64,000 bases of DNA from Faunimonas pinastri (GCF_900110915.1 NZ_FOFG01000005.1:1-64000); one strand, 5' to 3'; positions 23,758 through 31,466 are shown, counted from the first letter of the stretch. Program-made: numbers and translations. The notes: generated by a model not told the origin, from the sequence alone.

Positions 23758-24021
23758 TTATCGAAGGCGCTCCAGCAGCTCTTCAAGCTTGAAGACGATC
23801 TCGCCACGATCGACGTGAAAGCGCTCGGGATCGCGGCGCGACACCGTCAGCCGTTTCACCTCGCCGGCGATCTTCTCCAGGTCCTCGCGGATGGCGCGGA
23901 CGGTGGGCGGCTTCACCGCCGGCCCGTTTGCGACATAGACCGCCTGCCCAGTCGACCGACGCTCGACACGAACGTCGCAGCCGTTCGCGGCACGGATCGT
24001 GGAGCGGGAGGGGCGAAGCAA
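23758..24021 (-). CDS. Unknown small phage protein, TTG start
   Basis: An 87-residue protein (LRPSRSTIRAANGCDVRVERR at the start, then a helical, charged C-terminus AIREDLEKIAGEVKRLTV...EIVFKLEELLERLR). TTG at 24021 is chosen because GAAGAG lies about eight bases upstream; the reading frame stays open further upstream but there looks like shadow sequence. No family is recognised. It lies between the methyltransferase cassette and the other small phage genes. Confidence 0.5.
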   Translation of the reverse strand: MLRPSRSTIRAANGCDVRVERRSTGQAVYVANGPAVKPPTVRAIREDLEKIAGEVKRLTVSRRDPERFHVDRGEIVFKLEELLERLR

Positions 24022-24365
24022 GGGCGATCTCTTCTGAAAAGCCAACGAGGCCGGCGCGGCGTTTTGCCGGCCGGCCCTCGTCTGTGGCGCAGCCGAAGCT
24101 GCCGAGCCTGCGCTCGAAGTGAAGCCCCAGCAGGTTGCGGGTGGCGGGCTACTGTGTGGCGCAGGAACACGAAAAGCCGGCACCGCGAGAGCGGCCCGGC
24201 AGATGACGCGGTTACGTGATCGGGATCCAGGTGGTGAGGGCAGCCATGATGCCAACCCTGAGGGCACCCCAGAAACGGAAACGCCCGGCGGCTGGAAGCC
24301 CCGGGCGCATCACTCGAACGGTGAATTTCTCGCAGGTTCTACGCGGCGGGTCAAGCCCAACTCGT
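24022..24365. other. 344-bp gap before the methyltransferase cassette
   Basis: No convincing gene. It holds a terminator-like hairpin (24282-24307). A 32-codon frame on the minus strand (24310-24212) overlaps that hairpin and was not accepted. Base composition changes here from the GC-rich phage genes to the AT-richer cassette on the right. Confidence 0.5.
24282..24307 (-). terminator. Terminator-like hairpin after the methyltransferase gene
   Basis: The 7-base arms CGCCCGG and CCGGGCG are extended by GGCT/AGCC across a one-base bulge, around a 3-base loop. On the minus strand the stem is followed by TTTCCGTTTC. It lies about 60 bp after the methyltransferase stop and would isolate the cassette from downstream phage genes. 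Confidence 0.5.
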
Positions 24366-25451
24366 TCACTTCACTGCTTCAAAGACAAAGTCGAACTCAC
24401 GACGGGTTCCTTCTGCGTTCGGTCTGAATGACCGCAATTGGCCATTCCGAATGTCAGATGTTGAGCTTGAAAGACAGTTCACAAAAGGGAAGGCACGTTC
24501 CAAACCTGCCTGGAGGCCGAGTTGCGCCGCCTCGAGAGATAGCTTCTTTCCGCCGATCCGAATTACTATTCGAGCACGTCGCTTCAGAAGAGGTGCAATT
24601 CCCAGCCATGTCTCAGTTAAGAAGTTCCAGTAATTATCTGGATTCGAATGCCTGTCGTCACCTTCTGTCGCGCTACAGGGAAACGGGTCTCCCCCAAGAA
24701 ACCAGACGCGAAGCCATTGATCCTCGCGAAAATGTGTCACATCCAAGTAAGGAGGAGAGGTGAGAACAACATCGACCTTCCCCTCCCAATCCGAAAGGAG
24801 TTCACTCGACAGCCGGGAGTCGCCTTCCACGACGTGTCCAGTTCGGATTGGAGGTGCACTTACATACCGGAAATCCGCTTCTTCTCTTAAGATTGAGAAA
24901 ACATCTCGCTCTGGAGGCAATAAGCCGTGCTGTCTCCACCAGCGAACAGAATAGGAGGGCTTCGTGGAAATCGTCCTCGGCATCCTGTTACTAAATACGC
25001 GACGGCTCCGGTGGCTCTCACCGTGCAGACACCCTGCAGCCATTGCTGCGAGGAAGCAATCTACAGCGTTGTTTCTCCAATCCAACTCCCGTCTGATAAA
25101 CAGAATCTGTTGAAGGGTGGTTTCGGAAAAGCACATCCGAAAGAATTCATCCGACAACAACGGATCAACTGTTGTGACGAAGGACCTCTCCAGGTCATCA
25201 AGCCGCGCGCGGATTGCGCCGATTGACGGTGCTTTGCTCTTAGCGCGAGACACACATACCGCGAGAGGATTCACATCCACCCCCAGCGCCTCATGCCCCA
25301 TCTGCAACGCCTCAAACACGGTTGTTCCACGGCCGCTGAAACAATCCAGAACCACTGAGTTTTCCTCAGCCAATGAGAGGTGCTTTCGAACAAAAGCTTC
25401 AGGGAACATCGCAAAATACGGACAGATCGAGTGGAATCTATGCCGGCTCAT
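24366..25451 (-). CDS. DNA methyltransferase with SPPY motif (N4-cytosine or N6-adenine type)
   Basis: A 361-residue protein from ATG 25451 (MSRHRFHSICPYFAMFPEAF); a GTG at 25487 would add 12 residues and deepen the overlap with the preceding gene. SAM-binding motif I is DCFSGRGTTVFEALQMG at about residues 36-52, followed by GVDVNPLAV. Catalytic motif IV is TSPPYLDV at about 231. The gap of nearly 190 residues between them holds the probable target-recognition region. SPPY motifs occur mostly in N4-cytosine enzymes. It is last in the ParB-like cassette and overlaps the preceding gene by 14 bp. Visibly AT-richer than the phage structural genes. Confidence 0.85.
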   Translation of the reverse strand: MSRHRFHSICPYFAMFPEAFVRKHLSLAEENSVVLDCFSGRGTTVFEALQMGHEALGVDVNPLAVCVSRAKSKAPSIGAIRARLDDLERSFVTTVDPLLSDEFFRMCFSETTLQQILFIRRELDWRNNAVDCFLAAMAAGCLHGESHRSRRVFSNRMPRTISTKPSYSVRWWRQHGLLPPERDVFSILREEADFRYVSAPPIRTGHVVEGDSRLSSELLSDWEGKVDVVLTSPPYLDVTHFREDQWLRVWFLGGDPFPCSATEGDDRHSNPDNYWNFLTETWLGIAPLLKRRARIVIRIGGKKLSLEAAQLGLQAGLERAFPFVNCLSSSTSDIRNGQLRSFRPNAEGTRREFDFVFEAVK

Positions 25452-26424
25452 AGGAGTACACTTCGGCTGGGGACCGCCGGAAGGCACGAAGCCACCGCCA
25501 GATCAACGAGGCAGCGGCCGCGCAATCGACAGCCGTGCCAGCGTGGTTCAATTGAAGCCCTTGCCATGCCAATAACGGCGTACGCGTGCGATCAAGAATC
25601 GCTCCATGTTTGAAATGATTACGTCTCATCTCATCTTCGCTCAGCCGATACGGAACTATAGTGTAATAAACAGTATTGCAATTCGGTTTGTCTAGAAAGT
25701 AATTCCGCATTAATAATTCGCTGTCTATTCGAGCTGACTTCTGCGGCCAATCATGTCCGCTGGCAGTTTGACCGAACGCGAAGAATGCAGGTGGCGGGCC
25801 ATCCAGAAACGGGTTCCAAGCCAAGACATCTATTCCGCTGTCTTTGTCGTACTCTCCAGCACCTGGCCCGGGCACGTCTCGACCTGAGCCCGTTCCGGCC
25901 AGCTGACAGGTTCGACGTACGACCTCGAGGATTGATTCGTCTGTGGGTCGCGGCCACCCGAGCCAAACAGCTGGCCCTTGAACTTGCCCCGCTAAAGCCA
26001 GCGTGGCGACACATTGAAAATGGTGGTTCCGCGCAGCCCTTACGGCACTTGGATGTGGGGCCGTTTCAAGTATCCGAGACCGGGTGACATGTGAGAGGAC
26101 GAGGCAAAACAGGTAGAAGCGCCCGCCCCGGCGATCATTCCTGTCCTTCAGTCCAAGCACTTCTCCAGACGCCGACAGGCAGAAAGGGTAAGTATTCCCC
26201 AGTGCTTTCTCACGGGCACCGATCTCTTGCTCGATCTCCAAACGTAGATCTTCCACCTGGAGGTCGCGCTCACCAATGTCATCCTCGATCTCGTCAGCCT
26301 GTATATCTAACGCCCCGATCAACTCGTCCAGTTTAGACTGATGATAGATATCGAAAAAGGCATTCAGCTCCAGCCAGTCGACTTTTTCGAAAACCGTGGC
26401 ATTCACCGCTGGCGCTTTCAACAT
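25438..26424 (-). CDS. Unknown protein with degenerate PD-(D/E)XK-like motif, in ParB-methyltransferase cassette
   Basis: A 328-residue protein with no family I can name. Residues 31-75 form an acidic coiled coil (LDELIGALDIQADEIEDDIGERD). The segment GEYDKDSGIDVLAW (190-203) followed by PAFFAFGQTASGHDW (212-226) resembles the core strands of PD-(D/E)XK nucleases: Asp199 would be the metal ligand, while Gln219 stands where Glu or Lys normally appears. Other conserved-looking features are LLAWQGLQL near 284. It starts directly after the ParB-like stop (TGA-ATG) and overlaps the methyltransferase by 14 bp, so the three are coupled. A restriction or sensing role is inferred. Confidence 0.6.
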   Translation of the reverse strand: MLKAPAVNATVFEKVDWLELNAFFDIYHQSKLDELIGALDIQADEIEDDIGERDLQVEDLRLEIEQEIGAREKALGNTYPFCLSASGEVLGLKDRNDRRGGRFYLFCLVLSHVTRSRILETAPHPSAVRAARNHHFQCVATLALAGQVQGPAVWLGWPRPTDESILEVVRRTCQLAGTGSGRDVPGPGAGEYDKDSGIDVLAWNPFLDGPPPAFFAFGQTASGHDWPQKSARIDSELLMRNYFLDKPNCNTVYYTIVPYRLSEDEMRRNHFKHGAILDRTRTPLLAWQGLQLNHAGTAVDCAAAASLIWRWLRAFRRSPAEVYSYEPA

Positions 26425-27606
26425 TCAACGAGAATCCTCGGCAGGGCTGGCCGGCCTCTGCAGCTCGGGATGATGGTCCGCGGCTTCCATCTCCATTGAT
26501 CGATGGATTGTTCGCGCTTTTGACAGGATCTGCTGGGCGATCGTGAGTAGCGTTCGATCCTTACCATCGTACCCGTCCAAGGATGCCTGAACATCCCGCA
26601 GGTGCTCATTCGCCTTCACAAGGTGCTCCTCTAGCCGCGAGCTAGCCGGGATTGTGCTGACTTCCGCTGCATCCAGGTCGCTGCTCTCAAGCATGATCCG
26701 AGTTGAGACCGGATCGGATAGCACTCGCTTGAGTCGAGCGATGTCGGGATTCTGACGCCGGATCGCTGGCTCTATCGCTTCCGACTTCTGACCGTACAAC
26801 CACCGGAGCAACTGGCGCAGGTTATCGAGATTGGATTCCGGTATCGGATTCCGAGCAGGGTCTGCGCTTCGATCCCAAGTCGTATACCCAAGGAACTCCC
26901 GATATTCAGGATAAGTCAGAGCGGTATATAAATGGGAGAAGCTAAAATTCTTTGTGGCTCGGTCTACGACGAAGAAAACGCCATTTTCCTCCGCCTGATC
27001 TAAAACGTAGATGGCGCTGACCAAGCGGTAGATCGTATCGTTCTTGTCTCCCATGCTTCTGGCGATTTCGCTAAGGGAGAGACCCTGCCTGCCTTCTTCG
27101 CGTTTCCGGCGCTCGTCATCAAGCCATCGTGCAGCGTAGATTCCCTTCGCATGTGCATCCCAAGCTTGAGGACCATTGATGTGCTTGAAGCCAATCAAGG
27201 TGCGGGCTTCGTCTTGGGACACAACTCGATAGACGGAGACACTCTTCAGAGTTGCGCGTATTGGCTCCGAGAGAGGTGGGATCGACAGTTTCGCGCGCTT
27301 TGCAAGGTCGGCGCTACGCAACGCCTTCAGCGCAGCTAGCCGTCTATTCCCTTCCAGAACGACTAGATCGTCACCTTCGCCGATAACGATCAAAGGTTCG
27401 ATGTCGATATAACCGCTAGTGGAGATCGACTCGATCAGCTCGGCCAAATCGGCGGACGCGGCCAGCTCAGCGATGAAAGCAGCATCGCTGTCACTCGACG
27501 GCTTCTTCTCAGGGGTGAAGCGAGGGTTGTGTCGATCAAAGGTCAGGCTGTCGACAGGAACCTCGACGCGCTCCCGTGCTGCGACTTCCTGCTCCCACCA
27601 AGGCAT
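26425..27606 (-). CDS. ParB/Srx-domain protein
   Basis: A 393-residue protein from ATG 27606, with GAAGAG about eight bases upstream; the TTG just before it is unlikely. The N-terminal domain is ParB/sulfiredoxin-like: VEVPVDSLTFDRHNPRF (14-30), SGYIDIEPLIVI, then the phosphate-binding motif VLEGNRRLAALKAL (83-96). A helix-turn-helix follows near 172-200 (LSLSEIARSMGDKNDTIYRLVSAI). ParB-like domains bind CTP or ATP and can clamp, cut or modify DNA. No ParA partner is nearby, so partitioning is unlikely. First gene of a three-gene cassette with its own candidate promoter. Confidence 0.8.
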   Translation of the reverse strand: MPWWEQEVAARERVEVPVDSLTFDRHNPRFTPEKKPSSDSDAAFIAELAASADLAELIESISTSGYIDIEPLIVIGEGDDLVVLEGNRRLAALKALRSADLAKRAKLSIPPLSEPIRATLKSVSVYRVVSQDEARTLIGFKHINGPQAWDAHAKGIYAARWLDDERRKREEGRQGLSLSEIARSMGDKNDTIYRLVSAIYVLDQAEENGVFFVVDRATKNFSFSHLYTALTYPEYREFLGYTTWDRSADPARNPIPESNLDNLRQLLRWLYGQKSEAIEPAIRRQNPDIARLKRVLSDPVSTRIMLESSDLDAAEVSTIPASSRLEEHLVKANEHLRDVQASLDGYDGKDRTLLTIAQQILSKARTIHRSMEMEAADHHPELQRPASPAEDSR

Positions 27607-27633
27607 CAATATTCTCTTCGGCTGCTATGCTCA

Positions 27634-27661
27634 TGCTTACACGGCAGAAAGCTACCGGCAA
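27634..27661 (-). promoter_or_regulatory. Candidate promoter of the ParB-like cassette
   Basis: On the minus strand TTGCCG (27661-27656) and TAAGCA (27639-27634) are separated by 16 bp and end 28 bases before the ParB-like ATG. The match to a sigma-70 promoter is weak. If real, it would let the cassette be expressed from the lysogen independently of phage genes. Confidence 0.28.
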
Positions 27662-27679
27662 AGCGTCAACAAGGGGTTC

Positions 27680-28339
27680 TCAATGAGATCTTCCGGGGCG
27701 CGTTCTTGGCTCGGCCCGTCCCGCCCAAGCTTCTGAGATCTCCTCAAGCATCCAGCGGAAGCGGTCTCCAGCATAGGCGGCTCCTCGATCCCGCCCCTTT
27801 CCGCGTGCTGCCCCTTCGCTCGCGAAGCTTGCCTCACCCATGATCAGGCGGCGAAGGAACTTTGCCCCTACCTCGCCCACCACCTTCTCGATCCGCTTCA
27901 CGTAGTCGTCGGCCAACCGAGCCTTCGCCAGCGTCCGGATTAACCGGATCTCGTCTTCCGTTGCAGCGTCCACCTTCTCACCACCGGCCCAGCCGCCCCC
28001 CATGCGAACGCCTGCCGCCTGTTCGAATACCGCCTGGATGATGCGCCCCACCATGTAGGCAGCTTCGGAGATCCGGCCGTGCGACCGCTCGAGCTCGAGC
28101 AGGTCGACGTTTCGGTTCACCCGGGCGAGGATGCGCTCTTTCGGGTTTTCGGGATCCGGCACCGCGATTTGCGCTGTGGGCAGGTTCGGTGACAGCGGCC
28201 GCCGCGCAACGCCGCCGATCGGTGGCACGGCATCGGCCGTGTCATAGCGGCTGGTGCGCACCGGCCGCTCCGTTAAAGCGGTCGAGCGAACGCCCACCGC
28301 CGGATAAATCGCTGCTTTCCGTTTGCGTCCTGCGCTCAT
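27680..28339 (-). CDS. Unknown phage protein
   Basis: A 219-residue protein starting at ATG 28339 (MSAGRKRKAAIYPAVGVRSTALTERPV), chosen because an upstream in-frame ATG would overlap the preceding gene. The N-terminal 70 residues are basic and probably disordered; the middle is helical (ERSHGRISEAAYMVGRIIQAVFEQAAG, EIRLIRTLAKARLADDYVKRI). No family is recognised. It follows the DUF6362-like gene by 16 bp. A DNA-associated early function is possible but not shown. Confidence 0.6.
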   Translation of the reverse strand: MSAGRKRKAAIYPAVGVRSTALTERPVRTSRYDTADAVPPIGGVARRPLSPNLPTAQIAVPDPENPKERILARVNRNVDLLELERSHGRISEAAYMVGRIIQAVFEQAAGVRMGGGWAGGEKVDAATEDEIRLIRTLAKARLADDYVKRIEKVVGEVGAKFLRRLIMGEASFASEGAARGKGRDRGAAYAGDRFRWMLEEISEAWAGRAEPRTRPGRSH

Positions 28340-28355
28340 GTTCGCACCCGTTCCC

Positions 28356-28760
28356 TCAGGCCGGGATGGGTCGGAGGCAATTGGGCTCAGACGCAAGAGA
28401 TTTCTTCGAGAGCGCCTCGACGCGCTGTAGGCTCAGATATTCGGCCACCTGGCGAGCCGCCTCGTTACGATCTCGCTTGAAACTTGCGTACGCCCACCCG
28501 CGCTGCCGGCAGGTTTCGCGCACCGAGATCCCGACCGCCCGAGCGCGGGCCCATGTCAGGATCTTCACCCGCAGTGTGGACGACCGGCCGAGCGCGCGGC
28601 TTGTCGCCTCGATCAGCGCCAGGCCCGCGATCGGCGTGTCATCGAGGGCAATGAAGCTGTTTCGCGTCGGGCTGTAGATTGGCGTGTCAGGCAGTCGGCG
28701 GAAGGAGTCGACCAGCCGCTCCGACACAAGCTCCGGCGTCCAGTCGTGTTCAGTGAGCAT
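28356..28760 (-). CDS. DUF6362-like phage protein with helix-turn-helix
   Basis: A 134-residue protein. The start WTPELVSERLVDSFRRLPDTPI and a later LTWARARAVGISVRETCRQRGWAYASFKRDRNEAARQVAEYL, which looks like a helix-turn-helix, resemble the DUF6362 family of alphaproteobacterial phages. Such proteins probably act as regulators near the terminase region. It is the rightmost phage gene, about 310 bp from the candidate attachment site. Confidence 0.6.
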   Translation of the reverse strand: MLTEHDWTPELVSERLVDSFRRLPDTPIYSPTRNSFIALDDTPIAGLALIEATSRALGRSSTLRVKILTWARARAVGISVRETCRQRGWAYASFKRDRNEAARQVAEYLSLQRVEALSKKSLASEPNCLRPIPA

Positions 28761-29414
28761 TGCCCAGCGGCACGGCGGACCGCGAAGCGGCCTCGGTCCG
28801 GTGCACGCACCCCTCGCAGATTGAACCAGGATAGGACGGGATGGTGGCAGATGATGGCATGCCGGTTTTTATCATGGTTGATGACGGAGAACAAAGCGGG
28901 ATCGGGAATAAGGCTTTTCACAGGGCCAGTGTTCGTCTATGAGCTCGCCTCCCGAACGCGAACAGCCGAAGACCGTTATACAATTCGGTTTACATTTGCT
29001 TCTACGCCTTCGATTCCTCCCCTACCAGGACCGCCGAAAATCAGGGACTTTGCGAAGTTCACGGCGTTCGTTCGAATCCCCCTCCATCCGCCATATTTCT
29101 GCCGCCGCTGCTCCCCCACGCCGGGCGGAACCTGCGTTTCGGGTCGCTCTGGTGGTCCCCGTTCCTTCGGCCCTCTTTGCAGCGACCCGCGTCCGCTGTC
29201 CTTAGCGGCTGATACCGCTCGCCGATGGCTCATGGGACGATCTCCACAGCCGCCGACCCCGGACGGCGCTCGCTGTGCTGACCGCCACCTTGCCGCCGGC
29301 GTGCACGATGAGCAGGGCTTCAGCACTTCCTGGGAGTCTGCGAGGAAGGGCATTGACCCCGCGCGCCCTGCGTTCGATGGCTAGGCGAAACACCGCTATC
29401 AAAGGAACGCATCC
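28761..29414. other. Prophage-chromosome junction region without a convincing gene
   Basis: 654 bases without a credible gene. The left 308 bases are phage-side leader DNA, less GC-rich in places, and would carry the promoter for the DUF6362-like gene. The tRNA-derived attachment fragment lies at 29069-29093. The right 320 bases are chromosomal; no integrase remnant or tRNA is visible there. Confidence 0.55.
29069..29093 (+). other. Candidate right attachment site: tRNA 3'-end fragment
   Basis: The segment reads like the 3' end of a tRNA: T-loop TTCGAAT, a run of C for the T-stem, acceptor strand TCCATCC, discriminator G and CCA. The bases before it do not pair to form a T-stem, and no 5' part of a tRNA exists upstream, so it is a fragment. 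tRNA-integrating phages leave such a duplicate at the end away from the intact tRNA. This predicts a complete tRNA with the same 3' end (a serine tRNA is my guess) on the plus strand left of position 1. Confidence 0.65.
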
Positions 29415-29639
29415 ATGGCACGTCGTCCTTCCGATCCTCGCGACGCCGCGGAAGCGGCGTTCAAGGCCGCGACCACCCGGCCGCGCGAGGCCGCTCCCAA
29501 GCCGACCGCCATTCCCGGCGTTAAGGAGATGGTCAGCATCCGGCTGGACCAGGACGTGCTGCTGCATTTCCAGGAAGACGGCCCGGGCTGGCAGGACCGC
29601 ATCAACGCCGCTCTACGGCAGGCCGCCGGCCTGGACTGA
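29415..29639 (+). CDS. BrnA family antitoxin-like protein (no BrnT partner)
   Basis: A 74-residue protein starting at ATG 29415 with AAAGGA eight bases upstream. The C-terminal part MVSIRLDQDVLLHFQEDGPGWQDRINAALRQAAG is the ribbon-helix-helix DNA-binding pattern of BrnA antitoxins. BrnA normally follows the toxin gene brnT and neutralises it. No BrnT-like frame precedes it here, so this is an orphan, perhaps a pure repressor or an antitoxin acting on a distant toxin. It is the first host gene after the prophage. Confidence 0.78.
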   Translation: MARRPSDPRDAAEAAFKAATTRPREAAPKPTAIPGVKEMVSIRLDQDVLLHFQEDGPGWQDRINAALRQAAGLD

Positions 29640-29661
29640 CCTCTTCAGGACGCCGCACGAG

Positions 29662-29694
29662 GCCGAACGGGGCCCGAACGGGGCCCGAACGGGG
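29662..29694. repeat. Short tandem repeat, 11-bp unit, three copies
   Basis: Three copies of an 11-bp unit (GGGGCCCGAAC phase) just after the BrnA-like stop. GGGGCCC is self-complementary, so the copies can form small hairpins. It lies in the 222-bp gap before the MscS gene; no function is evident. Confidence 0.6.
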
Positions 29695-29861
29695 AAGCAT
29701 CCGCAGGCATCCGGCGGAACCAAAGCGCGGCCTTGTTCCTTTGGGAGCGACAGGACTTCCAGTCCCGCACCTTCCCCTGGGTTTTCCGCTGCCGGCGCGG
29801 TTCGGCATGTCGTCCGGCGGTGGCGGCCGGGCACGGGGGTCCGCCGCTTCCGGATAGGCCC

Positions 29862-30956
29862 ATGCCCGACGTCCTTGCCCAGACCGCGACCGATGCAGCC
29901 GCCCATGCGGCGGCGGCGAATGCGGTTGCCAACAGCGCCGCGACGGTGCCGGGGGCGCCGGTCGCGGCCGCCCCTCATACCGTCGGTCAGGCCGTCAACA
30001 TCAACCCCGCCTTCGTCCTCTCCAAGGTCGAGACCTGGGTGGTTGGCTTTCAGCGGCTCCTGCCCAACATCATCGTGGCCGTGGTGCTGTTCGCGATCAC
30101 CTTTGGGGTCGCCTGGCTGATCGAGCGCGCATTTCGCAAATGGGCGGACCAGCATGACCGCGCCAATCTCGGCGCGGTGCTCGGATCACTTCTGAAATGG
30201 ATCGTCGTGCTTTTCGGCCTCGTCCTGGCGCTGACGATCGTCATTCCGTCGCTGCATCCGAGCGATCTGGTTGCCGGCCTCGGCATCGGCTCGGTCGCCA
30301 TCGGCTTCGCCTTCAAGGACATCCTGCAGAACTGGCTCGCGGGGCTCCTGATCCTGCTGCAGCGTCCCTTCTCCGTCGGCGACCAGATCGTCGTCAACGG
30401 CTTCGAAGGGACCGTGGAATGGATCGAGACGCGCGCCACCATCATCGCCACGTATGACGGGCGGCGCGCGATCATCCCGAATTCCGACGTTTATTCCCAT
30501 TCCGTGGTGGTCAACACCGCGCGGCCCACGCGGCGGTCGCAGTACGACATCGGGATCGGCTATGGCGACGACATCGAGCATGCACGCAGCGTCATCCTGG
30601 AGGTGCTCGCCAAGGTCGATGGCGTCGAGGCGAAGCCGGCTCCGGAGGTGCTGGTCTGGGACCTCGCCTCTTCCACCGTGAACCTGCGCGCCCGCTGGTG
30701 GACGGACAGCAAGCGAACGGATGTCGTGCACACGCAGGCGCGGGTGCTGGAAGGCGTCAAGGTCGCGCTGGACGGAGCCGGGATCGACATGGCTTTCCCG
30801 ACGCAGGTGATGCTGTTCCACGACCAGACGGAAGAAACGGACGGCCGCCGCGGCAAGCAGCGGGAAGGCTGGCCCCGCCGCCCTTCCGGCGAGCAGCCGC
30901 AGCCCGCGCGCGAGGCCTTGTCCTTTCAGCCGCAAAACGAAAAACGGCCCGGCTGA
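29862..30956 (+). CDS. Mechanosensitive ion channel, MscS family
   Basis: A 364-residue inner-membrane protein starting at ATG 29862 (MPDVLAQTATDAAAHAAAANAVAN). After an Ala-rich N-terminus come hydrophobic helices (NIIVAVVLFAITFGVAWLI, LLKWIVVLFGLVLALTIVI). The pore-helix region is DLVAGLGIGSVAIGFAFKDILQNWLAGLLILLQRPFSVGD, with Gly/Ala packing typical of MscS, followed by the beta domain (ATYDGRRAIIPNSDVY). The channel opens under hypo-osmotic stress to release solutes. The upstream in-frame extension lacks protein-like character and was not used. Confidence 0.88.
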   Translation: MPDVLAQTATDAAAHAAAANAVANSAATVPGAPVAAAPHTVGQAVNINPAFVLSKVETWVVGFQRLLPNIIVAVVLFAITFGVAWLIERAFRKWADQHDRANLGAVLGSLLKWIVVLFGLVLALTIVIPSLHPSDLVAGLGIGSVAIGFAFKDILQNWLAGLLILLQRPFSVGDQIVVNGFEGTVEWIETRATIIATYDGRRAIIPNSDVYSHSVVVNTARPTRRSQYDIGIGYGDDIEHARSVILEVLAKVDGVEAKPAPEVLVWDLASSTVNLRARWWTDSKRTDVVHTQARVLEGVKVALDGAGIDMAFPTQVMLFHDQTEETDGRRGKQREGWPRRPSGEQPQPAREALSFQPQNEKRPG

Positions 30957-30965
30957 GCCGGACCG
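30934..30965 (-). terminator. Intrinsic terminator of the minus-strand gene at 30995
   Basis: An 8-bp stem (CGGTCCGG / CCGGGCCG on the minus strand, one G-U pair) with a CTCAG loop, followed by TTTTTCGTTTT. It begins 30 bp after the stop of the minus-strand gene and overlaps the end of the MscS gene. It supports transcription of the unknown gene. Confidence 0.7.
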
Positions 30966-30994
30966 CTTCAGGCAATGTCGCCGATCTTTGAGGT

Positions 30995-31354
30995 TCAGAG
31001 CACCGTCATCGCCGGGAGGCCACGAAACAGCGGCAATCGGGCGGCGCGTTCCGTCAGTCGTTCCTGCGGGCGGCGGTTGCGCTCCATGGTCTTTCCGCCG
31101 GAAACCCGGGTTGGCGCTTCGACGCCGACGGAAGCGTCGATGAAGTCGCGGAACAGGGTCTGCGCCACCGGATCCTGGAGCGAGTTCCTGCCCCCCATCC
31201 GTTCGGTGCAGAGACGCACTTCGCGAAGGTACGTCACGCCGGTATCGTCCAGATTGTGCACGGACCGCGTCGGCTTGTGGACGATCTTCGCCCGGCCGAA
31301 CAATCCGACCCGAACTTGGTGGGCATCGTCTTCGAAGAGCACGCGATCCAGCAT
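30995..31354 (-). CDS. Unknown conserved-looking protein
   Basis: A 119-residue protein from ATG 31354 (MLDRVLFEDDAHQVRVGLFGRAKIVHKPTR). The same frame opens further upstream (ATG 31432), but the codons there have much lower third-position GC, so the shorter start is preferred. A G/C preference at third positions and a strong terminator downstream support this strand over the overlapping plus-strand frame. No family is recognised; the protein is basic and without membrane segments. Confidence 0.55.
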   Translation of the reverse strand: MLDRVLFEDDAHQVRVGLFGRAKIVHKPTRSVHNLDDTGVTYLREVRLCTERMGGRNSLQDPVAQTLFRDFIDASVGVEAPTRVSGGKTMERNRRPQERLTERAARLPLFRGLPAMTVL

Positions 31355-31466
31355 TTCAAACCACCCGTTTACGCCTTTACAGAAACCGCGACGGGGATGA
31401 CGAGGGTCGCCGCCGCGTTTGCTTGAAAGCATTTAGGCCGGGAAGTGAGGTCGATTTGGGCTTCGT

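Larger units (their letters stand above)
1..29093. mobile_element. Prophage (lambda-like head, Mu-like contractile tail), left end outside window
   Basis: About 29 kb of minus-strand genes in phage order: terminase, portal, capsid, connectors, sheath, tube, chaperone, tape measure, baseplate, fibres. The head genes resemble the lambda Nu1/gpA/gpW type and the tail genes the Mu type, a known mosaic combination. The right boundary is set at a tRNA 3'-end fragment (29069-29093), after which host genes begin. No integrase, repressor or lysis gene is visible; these probably lie to the left, near the intact tRNA. The structural genes look intact except for the gp43-like pair at 7013-8272, so the element may still make particles. 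Confidence 0.9.

Noticed and set aside
24212-24310. 32-codon minus-strand frame ending WIPIT
   Set aside because: Too short, overlaps the terminator-like hairpin and lacks a clear ribosome-binding site.
28613-28921. Minus-strand 102-codon frame with GTG start
   Set aside because: Overlaps the DUF6362-like gene by about 150 bp and loses protein-like character there.
28990-29093. Complete tRNA gene
   Set aside because: Only the 3' end is present; the T-stem 5' strand does not pair and no anticodon or D arm precedes it.
28746-29384. Plus-strand open frame across the prophage junction
   Set aside because: Composition is not protein-like, it spans the attachment site and overlaps the DUF6362-like gene.
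30975-31400. Plus-strand 141-codon frame opposite the unknown gene at 30995
   Set aside because: The minus strand has better third-position GC and a matching intrinsic terminator.
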